From assembly GCA_937988865.1 (NCBI GenBank), contig CALKHV010000136.1, positions 1 to 6,399 of the forward strand: 6,399 bases of DNA. Direction: 5' to 3'. The stretch comes from an uncultured Propionibacteriaceae bacterium (GTDB lineage: Bacteria; Actinomycetota; Actinomycetes; Propionibacteriales; Propionibacteriaceae). Shown piece after piece: positions 1 through 6,362 of the stretch. The translations under genes and the position numbers were made by a program. Each line of letters begins with the position of its first letter. Position 1 is the first letter of the stretch. Under the pieces are notes generated by a model, which was not told where the DNA came from, made no database searches, and was given only the letters and a program-made list of their open reading frames with translations.

Positions 1-135
1 GTCATGACCGACCTGATGGAGGGTCAGCCCGAAGGCCGCTCGCAGCCCATCTTCGGAGCGCTTCCTCATGGCCGTGTCGGACCCTTGCGCCAGTATCAAC
101 TGACTGCAAACCAACGGAGCTCCCACCTGCCATGA
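1..135 (+). CDS. C-terminal end of an unidentified upstream gene (partial)
   Basis: A reading frame is open from the first base of the window to a TGA at 133-135 and gives 44 residues ending in RSSHLP. About two-thirds of its codons end in G or C. The other two plus frames are worse: one stops at once and the other has clearly lower third-position GC. The stop shares the ATGA of the next gene's start (132-135), the usual arrangement for translationally coupled operon genes. No domain can be recognised in so short a tail, so the product is unknown. If real, this is the gene just before the sigma-like protein in the same operon, and the operon promoter lies outside the window. The alternative is that this is noncoding leader that happens to be open. 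Confidence 0.45.
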   Translation, partial: VMTDLMEGQPEGRSQPIFGALPHGRVGPLRQYQLTANQRSSHLP

Positions 136-2150
136 GTGACGATCCCGCCAAACTCGACGACCTTGATGATCTGGTGCTCGTCGACCACGATGCGACCACG
201 ATGTTCGGGGACCTCTACCCATCCCTGGCTCCAGTGGCGCATTGGCAGCTGACCGGCATGGAAATCGACCCCATCGTGTCGGGCCGCAGCGGGATGTCCG
301 AGGTGATGTGGTTCCTCGACCACGGTGTCCACACCGTCGGCGACGTGCTCGCGCTGGATGTCAATGAGCCGGCTCGCTGGCCGTACTTCGGAGTGACCAA
401 GGTGCAAAGGATCGCCGACTTCGTCGAGCGCTTGGATGCCTCCGCCACCGCCCTTCTCGCTGCCCTCATTCCGTCAAAAGACGAGCCGACTGGGACCACT
501 CCACCTGAGCTGCGCATCGGGGGTGAAGGACATGACCTCTCGGTCCTTCTTGACTGGGCACAGTTCTCTGCCGGCGCCGTGACGGTCCAGGACGCATTGA
601 CCGCCCTTGGCCGCGGGGACGCACCTGCCGATGTGGCTGAGGTCGCTGCTGCGACTCTCGCGGTACCTGTACCGCCCGCCCAACTGGATCCGTTGGTCGA
701 CTTGCGTGACTGGATGTCAGGGTTGAACGAGCGGGACGCCGCCATCCTCCACCGCCGGTTGATCAGGTTCGAGGGATCGACGCTCGATGACCTGGGGCTC
801 GAGTTCGGGGTGACGCGCGAGCGCATCCGACAGGTCGAGACCAAGCTGAAGACGCGCCTCGACGGGTGGGTGGCTTCTGAGTCGGGCCGTTCCGTGCGGT
901 GGGCCCTGCACCTGATGTCCCGCGGTCTCGGTGCGAGCGCGCCGGACAGCGAGGTTCCGCTGGTCGGCGACGACGGAGGCAACTCTGACGAGTTCGGCCT
1001 CCTGCTCTACCTCGCTGACATGGTCTGGGACCGTGCATCGCATCAGATCCACCGCCGCAACTTCCGCTGGCCTAAGGTCTCCGAGGTGCCCGCAGTCGAT
1101 GGGGGCCCTCTCGTCGACGAGGCTGCGTTTGCGGAGCTGCTCCTTCTGCGCGGTATCGTCGACGAGCACCTCGACTGGGCAATCGAGCAAGTCGATGGCC
1201 TGCGGCGACTGAACGGGACACTCGTGTTCTGGCCGGGCAACCTCGTGGAGCAGGCCATGGCCGCCCTCACTGTGCACGGAAGCCCAATGACGGACAACGA
1301 CATCGCAGACGCTTTCGATCGGGAGTTCAACCGCCGGGGGCTGCGCGATCGCATGCTTCAGGACCCCCGCATCATCCGTGTCACGAAGGACGACTTCGCA
1401 CTGACGTCGTGGGGACTCCCCGAGTACGGCGGAATTGTCTCGTCGATGGTCTCGAGAATCGAAGAGGCAGGCCCTGCACCAGTTCGCGAGATTGCCGAAT
1501 ACCTCGCCGAACGGCATGCCATCAAGCCTGGCTCCGTCTATGCCTACTCGTCCGCTCCCATCTTCACCACGGACGGCGATGAGTTGCGCCTACGACGCGC
1601 CGATGAGCCGTACATGCCGTCACTCGATCCATCGGGCGTTCGAGGCCTGTATCGCCTCGATCGCACCCGCCTGGCGTGGCACGTCCAGGTGGATCGGGAG
1701 GTGCTGCGAGGCAGTGGCCGGCTCTGCCCCGCTGAGATCGCCACGGCCATCGGCGTCTTCCCCGGCCGGACGGAATCGCTGGGTAATGCAGTGCGCGAGG
1801 TGAAGGTCGGCTGGGCGGCGACGAGTCACATGGGCCCGAGCATCAGCAGCCTTCGACCTCACGCCGAAGCGGTCGGCGCCAAGGACGGGGATGTCCTTCG
1901 ACTCGTCTTCGACCGAGGTGCGCGCTCTGTCTCGACCAGCAAGTTCACGGCATCCCCCGGAATTCCTGCGACCTACCTGGCGGAAGTCCTCGGAATCAGC
2001 GAAGCAGACGTCACGCGAGCGCGGCTCGCCCAGGCGATCTTCGCCGAAGAGGCTGGCCTCGAGGTGGCGCTGGATCGACGTGGAGACACGACGTTCACTG
2101 CGGCGGCGAGGTCCTTCCTCGCCTCGATCGCGGAGGCTCACCATGGCTGA
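132..2150 (+). CDS. Sigma-70 region 4-like multi-HTH DNA-binding protein
   Basis: This 672-residue soluble protein has no signal peptide or membrane segment. Residues about 52-104 resemble the helix-hairpin-helix of the RNA polymerase alpha C-terminal domain (GVHTVGDVLAL, then a short FGVTKVQRI helix). Residues about 195-245 are a sigma-70 region 4-type helix-turn-helix: LNERDAAILHRRL leads to a recognition helix with TRERIRQVE, the family hallmark. Sigma regions 2 and 3 are absent, so it should not melt promoters by itself. Residues about 368-428 and 432-488 look like two consecutive winged-helix units. The C-terminal third (about 500-672) is unassigned. The ATG at 132 is preceded by GGAG at 116-119 and overlaps the upstream stop. 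Proteins of this build are usually annotated only as sigma factor-like HTH proteins. A role as DNA-recognition or regulatory subunit of the downstream nucleases is inference. The HTH is near certain and the function is unknown. Confidence 0.93.
   Translation: MSDDPAKLDDLDDLVLVDHDATTMFGDLYPSLAPVAHWQLTGMEIDPIVSGRSGMSEVMWFLDHGVHTVGDVLALDVNEPARWPYFGVTKVQRIADFVERLDASATALLAALIPSKDEPTGTTPPELRIGGEGHDLSVLLDWAQFSAGAVTVQDALTALGRGDAPADVAEVAAATLAVPVPPAQLDPLVDLRDWMSGLNERDAAILHRRLIRFEGSTLDDLGLEFGVTRERIRQVETKLKTRLDGWVASESGRSVRWALHLMSRGLGASAPDSEVPLVGDDGGNSDEFGLLLYLADMVWDRASHQIHRRNFRWPKVSEVPAVDGGPLVDEAAFAELLLLRGIVDEHLDWAIEQVDGLRRLNGTLVFWPGNLVEQAMAALTVHGSPMTDNDIADAFDREFNRRGLRDRMLQDPRIIRVTKDDFALTSWGLPEYGGIVSSMVSRIEEAGPAPVREIAEYLAERHAIKPGSVYAYSSAPIFTTDGDELRLRRADEPYMPSLDPSGVRGLYRLDRTRLAWHVQVDREVLRGSGRLCPAEIATAIGVFPGRTESLGNAVREVKVGWAATSHMGPSISSLRPHAEAVGAKDGDVLRLVFDRGARSVSTSKFTASPGIPATYLAEVLGISEADVTRARLAQAIFAEEAGLEVALDRRGDTTFTAAARSFLASIAEAHHG
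2132..2136 (+). promoter_or_regulatory. Strong Shine-Dalgarno (GGAGG) inside the end of the sigma-like gene
   Basis: GGAGG lies six bases before an ATG at 2143 that is not the start of the exonuclease gene but of a nine-codon reading frame. It is the best ribosome-binding site near this junction. The exonuclease ATG at 2169 has no comparable purine run directly before it. Confidence 0.5.
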
Positions 2151-2172
2151 GCACGATTCGGTGCGCTCATGA
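2143..2172 (+). CDS. Nine-codon minicistron bridging genes 1 and 2 (possible translational relay)
   Basis: The frame reads MAEHDSVRS and ends at a TGA at 2170-2172. It starts just before the stop of the sigma-like gene (2148-2150), is preceded by GGAGG at the ideal distance, and its stop overlaps the exonuclease start as ATGA (2169-2172). This would let ribosomes pass from gene 1 to gene 2 through a short relay. Alternatively it is the relic of an N-terminal extension of the exonuclease now one frame out, through a natural indel or a sequencing error. The peptide itself has no recognisable function. The layout is directly visible; whether it is translated is inference. Confidence 0.35.
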   Translation: MAEHDSVRS

Positions 2173-3410
2173 GCGGCTACACCGTCATCGACGTCGAGAC
2201 GACCGGGTTGTCGCCCGAGAAGGGCGATCGCATCGTCGAGATCGGCGTCGTCTACGTTTCGGACGACGGCCATCTCCAGGACCACTGGTCGACCCTCATC
2301 AACCCGCAGCGCGACGTCGGCCCAACCCGCATCCACGGCATCACAGCGTCGGATGTCGTGTCGGCACCGACCTTCGGCGACATCGCGCCGTACGTGCTCA
2401 GGGCCGTGACCGGTCGCACCGTGGTAGCCCACAACGCAAGCTTCGACCTGCGCTTCCTCGCTGCGGAGCTGCACCGAGCCGGCGTGCCTCTACAAGGTCT
2501 TCCTCTCTCGGGCTTGTGCACCATGCAGTGGTCGTCGGCGTACCTGAACGCCGCAAGCCGTCGACTCGTCGACTGCTGTCGCGCCTGCGGCGTTCCATTG
2601 ACGGACGCCCACTCCGCTGCGGCCGATGCCATCGCCACAGCGCACCTGCTGAGTCACTACCTGACGGCGTCCTCCTACGAACCGCCATGGGGCGAAACCA
2701 TCGCCGTGACGCGGGGATACGCCTGGCCGTCGTTTTCCGGCCACTACCCCGAATTGCGGATGGCCAGACGGTCCGAGATCCGGACCGCACGACAGGACGA
2801 ATGGCTCGACCGCATCGTGTCCCGGATGCCACGCGCCGCCGATACCCGCGTCGACTCCTACCTCGCAGTGCTCGAGATGGCGATGCTCGACGGGTTCCTG
2901 GCCGAACACGAGAAGGAAGCGCTCGTCGAGACCGCCGTCGCAGCCGGCCTGACCCGAGGACAGGTGCTGGACCTGCACGCGGACTATCTCCGCGCGATGG
3001 CGGAGCTCGCTCTGGAGGACCACGTCGTCACCGCCGAGGAACGACAGGACCTCGAACGGGTCGCGGCGATGCTGGGCCTGCGAAACACCGACGTCGACGA
3101 GGCTCTACGCGCCGCCCACGAGGCTGGTGCAGGACAGCACGCGACCTCGGTCGTGACACTCGCAATGAGCGGCATCAGGCTGGAGCCGGGCGATCGGGTT
3201 GTCTTCACCGGCGACATGGTCCGCGACCGGTCGGAGTGGGAAGCCTTGGCGCGCCGTCGTGGTCTGGAACCGGGCGGAGTCACCAAGAAGACCAAGGTCG
3301 TCGTCGCGTCCGACCCCAACTCGCTGAGCGGCAAGGCGGGCAAAGCCCGCTCCTACGGCATCCCCATCATCACCGAAACGGCATTCGAGCGGCTGCTCGA
3401 GCAGGTCTGA
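2169..3410 (+). CDS. DEDDh 3'-5' exonuclease with TerB-like and BRCT domains
   Basis: The protein has 413 residues in three parts. Residues 4-165 are a DnaQ/Pol III epsilon-like exonuclease: VIDVETTG supplies D8 and E10, VAHNASFD supplies D93, and the DAHSAAAD stretch supplies H148 and D153, so the full DEDDh metal-binding set is present. Such enzymes remove nucleotides from 3' ends with two metal ions. Residues about 228-318 are helical, with two acidic turns (MLDGFLAEHE and LEDHVVTAEE) spaced as in TerB-like domains. Residues about 336-413 resemble a BRCT domain (GDRVVFTGDM, TKVVVASDPNS, GIPIITETAF), close in style to the one in NAD-dependent DNA ligase. The start is 18 nt after the previous stop, and upstream in-frame extension is blocked by that stop, which lies in the same frame. 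DNA is the likely substrate, since BRCT domains usually act at DNA ends or in protein contacts; RNA is not excluded. A role in repair rather than defence is possible. Confidence 0.93.
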   Translation: MSGYTVIDVETTGLSPEKGDRIVEIGVVYVSDDGHLQDHWSTLINPQRDVGPTRIHGITASDVVSAPTFGDIAPYVLRAVTGRTVVAHNASFDLRFLAAELHRAGVPLQGLPLSGLCTMQWSSAYLNAASRRLVDCCRACGVPLTDAHSAAADAIATAHLLSHYLTASSYEPPWGETIAVTRGYAWPSFSGHYPELRMARRSEIRTARQDEWLDRIVSRMPRAADTRVDSYLAVLEMAMLDGFLAEHEKEALVETAVAAGLTRGQVLDLHADYLRAMAELALEDHVVTAEERQDLERVAAMLGLRNTDVDEALRAAHEAGAGQHATSVVTLAMSGIRLEPGDRVVFTGDMVRDRSEWEALARRRGLEPGGVTKKTKVVVASDPNSLSGKAGKARSYGIPIITETAFERLLEQV

Positions 3411-3420
3411 GAGGACACCC

Positions 3421-5754
3421 ATGGGACTCGGGAGCGAAACGCTGATCACGGAGGTACGCGACCTGCTGGCCGGTCGTCTCGTCGTTCCGTCAATTCAGCG
3501 AGGCTATGTCTGGCAAAAGGCGCAGGTCCCGAAGCTCTTGGACTCGTTGTACCGCGGCTACCCGATCGGGACCTTGCTGATCTGGAACACCTCGATCGAG
3601 GTCCCGCTTCGGCAAGCTGCAGTTCTCCAGAAGGAACAGCACATCTCTCGGCCCGGGGTACTGCTGGACGGTCAACAGCGGCTCACCTCTCTGGCGAAGG
3701 TCCTCGACCCGGCCGCGATCATCGGTGGCAGGCTCGACGTCCGCTTCGATCTCGACAACGAGGAGTTCATCAATCCCAGCAGCGTCATGGCCCGCAGCCC
3801 ACGCATGCTGCGAGTGACCGAGCTGATTGGTGACGGCGCGCAGTTCAGCGCGCTGCTTCGTACAGCAGGGGTCGAGAACGACGACCCGAACTGGGACCTG
3901 TACTACGAGCGAGCGCGCCGGGTGCACGCCATCAGGGATTACCTGGTGCCGGTCGTCACCGTCGACTCGGACGACTACGAGGTCGTCGCCGAGATCTTCG
4001 CGAGGGTAAACCAGGGCGGCAAGAGGCTCTCCAAAGGGGATCTCGTCTACAGCGCCATCGCGGCCCGCTGGCCGGACGGCCTGGACACCATCGAGGCCTT
4101 CAACGAGCAGCTCGACGGGCAGAACTTTGCCCTGGACCGCGAAGCAGTCCTCCGGCTCACCGGTCTGCTCGCAGGGACCGGCGCACACGCGATCAAGCTC
4201 ATCGGCAAGTCCGTGTCCGGCGACGACCTCAAACAAGCGTGGGCTACCACCGAGTCGGCACTGCGCCTAGCCGTGGACTTCCTCAAGGGCGAGTGTGGAA
4301 TCCCGCGGTCAGGAGTGCTCACGTCGCCGAACGTCGTCGTCTTGCCCGCTTACCTGCTGCACCTGCGCGAGGGGACGCTCAGCGCGAGCGACAGTGAATC
4401 CCTGCGTCGCTGGGTCTACACGTCCATGGCATTCAGCCGGTACTCGAACCAAGTCGAAGGGAAGCTCGACATCGAGGCGCGCCTGGTGCGTGAGAAGTCT
4501 GGGGATGCACTGTGGAACGACCTGCTGACCCGAGCCTCCGGCGCACGCCCCGTGGGCACCAAGATCACGGCGAACGAGGTGGCGTCCCGCACGTACTCAT
4601 CGGCGTGGTTCAACCTCCTGTACATCGCAGCCCTGCGTCGCCAGGCACGCGACTGGAAGAGCAACACGACGTTGCTCGCGGCCCCGATGACCTCGACGTC
4701 GAAGATCGAGTACCACCACATCTTCCCCAAGGCCCGGGTGCAGGCGAGGTTCGGGCGAGAGCTGACGAACAACATCGCAAACCTCGCATTCATCTCAGGG
4801 ACGGCCAACCGTTGGATCGGGCAAAAACCGCCATCCGAGTACCTCCTGGGCATTGCGACCGACCGGCTCTTGGAGCAGTGGGTTCCGGACAACGCGAACC
4901 TGTGGGAACTCGACCGGTTCGAGGACTTCCTGGCGGCTCGCCAGGAGCTTGTTGCAGCAGCTCTCAACGAGCTGCTCGGGCTCGACGTCACCGGCGAGGT
5001 CGCCCACCTCGACGCCGAGGCTTTCGAGTCGGAAGACGATGAAGTGCTGGGCAGCGAGGCCGGGACCGAGCAGCGGTACAACGGGCGTCGACGCAACGTT
5101 GCGCAGCACATCGTCGAGTGCTTCACCGGGCGACCACCAGGGACCGAGTTCACGATCGCCGAGGTCGTCGCGATGCCATCGGCGCAGTACGCGGCTGGCG
5201 AGATCAGTGCCGGCGCGGTCGCCGCACGGATGCACAGCAACCCTCCCCCGGGCATCGAGATCGTACCGGGCGCATCGCCGTTGGCCATCCGAATGACTCG
5301 CTCCAGCACGACCGACGAAGATGGGACGGCCCGTCGCCACACGCCCGTCTCCGTACCCGCTCAGCAGGGCGGTGCCTCACCCAGTGCCCCGAATGCGAAG
5401 GACGTGCCCGACTCATCGCCACCCACCTCGTCTGCGACGACGAGCCCGGCGGAGCTGGAGGGACGGTTCCACGCGGCCATGGTCGATCTCTACAAGCGGT
5501 CGCAGAACGAGGCCGGCTACACGCCGACCATGTTCATCCACATGATCGCCGAAGTCGGAGGAGTCGAAGCCGCACGACGTCTCGTCCGCACGGCAACGCC
5601 GTCCACTGGTTTCACCGTGCTGTGGGAGAAGGGGCGTCTGGACCTGACGGCAGAAGCCCTCGTCGTCCAGCCAGAGTTCGCCCCACTCTTTTCTGAAGAC
5701 GACATCGAGCGGGCCTCTGCGCGGCTGGCGTACCACGGATTCTTCGACCGCTGA
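3421..5754 (+). CDS. GmrSD-like DUF262/DUF1524 nuclease with extra C-terminal module
   Basis: The protein has 777 residues. The N-terminal DUF262 (GmrS-like, ParB-related NTPase) region shows IQRGYVW at 25-31, LLDGQQRLTSL at 81-91 and IFARVNQGGKRLSKGDL at 192-208; DGQQR is its signature. The DUF1524 (GmrD-like, HNH-type) nuclease region shows IEYHHIFPKA at 429-438 and NNIANLAFIS at 450-459, with H432 and H433 as likely catalytic or metal residues. Relatives include type IV restriction enzyme GmrSD, phosphorothioate-sensing SspE and BrxU, all of which attack phage or modified DNA using NTP. Residues about 555-625 look like a winged helix. A Ser/Thr/Pro-rich linker (about 626-676) leads to a C-terminal module (about 678-775) with GYTPTMF and LWEKGRLDLT, a type I know from other bacterial proteins but cannot assign a function. 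GAGGA at 3411-3415 sits five bases before the ATG. Which DNA modification it recognises cannot be read from the sequence. Confidence 0.95.
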   Translation: MGLGSETLITEVRDLLAGRLVVPSIQRGYVWQKAQVPKLLDSLYRGYPIGTLLIWNTSIEVPLRQAAVLQKEQHISRPGVLLDGQQRLTSLAKVLDPAAIIGGRLDVRFDLDNEEFINPSSVMARSPRMLRVTELIGDGAQFSALLRTAGVENDDPNWDLYYERARRVHAIRDYLVPVVTVDSDDYEVVAEIFARVNQGGKRLSKGDLVYSAIAARWPDGLDTIEAFNEQLDGQNFALDREAVLRLTGLLAGTGAHAIKLIGKSVSGDDLKQAWATTESALRLAVDFLKGECGIPRSGVLTSPNVVVLPAYLLHLREGTLSASDSESLRRWVYTSMAFSRYSNQVEGKLDIEARLVREKSGDALWNDLLTRASGARPVGTKITANEVASRTYSSAWFNLLYIAALRRQARDWKSNTTLLAAPMTSTSKIEYHHIFPKARVQARFGRELTNNIANLAFISGTANRWIGQKPPSEYLLGIATDRLLEQWVPDNANLWELDRFEDFLAARQELVAAALNELLGLDVTGEVAHLDAEAFESEDDEVLGSEAGTEQRYNGRRRNVAQHIVECFTGRPPGTEFTIAEVVAMPSAQYAAGEISAGAVAARMHSNPPPGIEIVPGASPLAIRMTRSSTTDEDGTARRHTPVSVPAQQGGASPSAPNAKDVPDSSPPTSSATTSPAELEGRFHAAMVDLYKRSQNEAGYTPTMFIHMIAEVGGVEAARRLVRTATPSTGFTVLWEKGRLDLTAEALVVQPEFAPLFSEDDIERASARLAYHGFFDR

Positions 5755-5820
5755 CGGTTTGCGTGCAGCGCGTTACTCATCCCGGCCCCGGTTTCAATCA
5801 CCATCCTGCCGCAGGTCAGG
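5755..5820. other. Convergent gap with no clear terminator or toxin gene
   Basis: These 66 bases separate the stop of the GmrSD-like gene from the stop of the antitoxin-like gene on the other strand. Only very short stems are present (for example CCTG/CAGG around 5806-5817), with no T-run, so no convincing terminator is visible. No acetyltransferase-like reading frame is found here for the antitoxin. Confidence 0.6.
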
Positions 5821-6147
5821 TCAACCAGGCGCGTGTGACCCTTGGCGCTCCGCCGCGTGATCCGAACCGAAGCGGCGCAGCACCGCCATGAGTTGCGGGA
5901 CGACAGCGGGCTCCTTGTCCAAGGCCGTCTCGAGCTGGTTCACCTCGTGGGGCGTCAGCCGCAGGAGCCGGTCCTCGGCGAGGACCGCGCGCGCCCGATC
6001 CAGGGCAGCGCCCGTCATGAACGATGTGACGTCCTGCCCCTGCACCCGGGCGGCTTCCTTGATGGTCTCTAGCGCGTCGGTGCTGAGGCGAAGATTGACG
6101 CGCTCAGGCTTGGCGTTGGGGCTGGACACTGCGATCACCCTTGACAT
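5821..6147 (-). CDS. DUF1778/TacA-like ribbon-helix-helix antitoxin (orphan)
   Basis: The protein has 108 residues from the ATG at 6147. The N-terminal RERVNLRLS-like strand (PERVNLRLS, 14-22) and two helices (24-36 and 39-57, including FMTGAALDRARAVLAE) form a ribbon-helix-helix DNA-binding dimer. The tail LTPHEVNQLETALDKEP followed by the VLRRF helix (64-93) matches the toxin-neutralising segment of DUF1778 antitoxins. These normally pair with a GNAT acetyltransferase toxin that blocks translation by acetylating charged tRNA, and they repress their own operon. Here the gene ends 66 bp from the convergent GmrSD-like gene, so no toxin follows. The residues after 94 (SDHAAERQGSHAPG) are unlike the usual ending and may mark a junction. 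A TTG at 6210 would give 129 residues, but the extra 21 do not fit the family. No clear Shine-Dalgarno precedes the ATG, so a GTG at 6159 remains possible. Confidence 0.85.
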   Translation of the reverse strand: MSRVIAVSSPNAKPERVNLRLSTDALETIKEAARVQGQDVTSFMTGAALDRARAVLAEDRLLRLTPHEVNQLETALDKEPAVVPQLMAVLRRFGSDHAAERQGSHAPG

Positions 6148-6172
6148 GTGGACAGCCACGACGGTCAGTGGC

Positions 6173-6191
6173 GTGAGTACACCGTACGCAC
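6173..6191. promoter_or_regulatory. Imperfect palindrome, candidate antitoxin operator
   Basis: The 19-base site GTGAGTACACCGTACGCAC has GTG/CAC outer and GTAC/GTAC inner half-sites around a central ACC; 14 of 19 positions match its reverse complement. It lies 25 bp upstream of the antitoxin ATG and covers the proposed -10 box, where an autorepressing ribbon-helix-helix protein would be expected to bind. Binding is inference. Confidence 0.4.
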
Positions 6192-6210
6192 AGGGTGCGA
6201 CCAGGGCCAA
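6181..6210 (-). promoter_or_regulatory. Possible promoter of the antitoxin gene
   Basis: On the minus strand, TTGGCC (6205-6210) and TACGGT (6181-6186) stand 18 bp apart, resembling -35 and -10 boxes. A transcript would start about 27 bases before the ATG at 6147. The -35 match is only moderate and this is a by-eye call. The -10 box lies within the palindrome at 6173-6191. Confidence 0.3.
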
Positions 6211-6276
6211 TCCAGGAATGCGTCGAATGTCGCCCGGAGATCACTCACCAGCATGGCCCGGCTGCGGCCATAGGCT

Positions 6277-6342
6277 CTGAACGCCACGACCGGAGGAGCC
6301 CCTGGACGAATCCAGGAGCCCCTCCCGTCGTGTGGTGTTCAG
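6277..6342 (-). terminator. Long hairpin with UUCG loop, probable terminator of the right-edge gene
   Basis: Two arms of 30 and 32 bases (6277-6306 and 6311-6342) flank a four-base loop. There are 26 Watson-Crick pairs, one 2-base bulge and few mismatches. Read as minus-strand RNA the loop is UUCG and two of the mismatches become G-U pairs, so the minus strand is favoured. The hairpin begins 20 bases after the putative minus-strand stop at 6363. No U-run follows, which is common for actinobacterial terminators. It could instead be a protein-binding inverted repeat. Confidence 0.55.
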
Positions 6343-6362
6343 TCACTACTGGTAAGGGTGCA

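Noticed and set aside
717..1517. 266-codon minus-strand frame opposite the sigma-like gene.
   Set aside because: It is antisense to a well-supported coding region; no motifs are visible in the translation.
2516..3445. Long arginine-rich plus-strand frame across the exonuclease gene.
   Set aside because: It lies out of frame inside a gene with a complete domain set; its Arg/Pro/Gly-rich product is typical of a high-GC shadow frame.
5791..5800. GTTTCAATC-like string resembling the edge of a CRISPR repeat.
   Set aside because: It occurs once, with no repeated unit or spacers.
5517..5804. Minus-strand frame beginning in the convergent gap, considered as a missing toxin for the antitoxin.
   Set aside because: Nearly all of it is antisense to the GmrSD-like gene and it shows no GNAT acetyl-CoA binding motif.
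5888..6280. 130-codon plus-strand frame opposite the antitoxin.
   Set aside because: It is antisense to a recognisable ribbon-helix-helix protein, is Ser/Arg-rich without motifs, and has no convincing ribosome-binding site.
6209..6317. AATCCAGGA present twice, exactly 100 bp apart.
   Set aside because: Two nine-base copies with no further extension are too short to support a repeat or attachment site.
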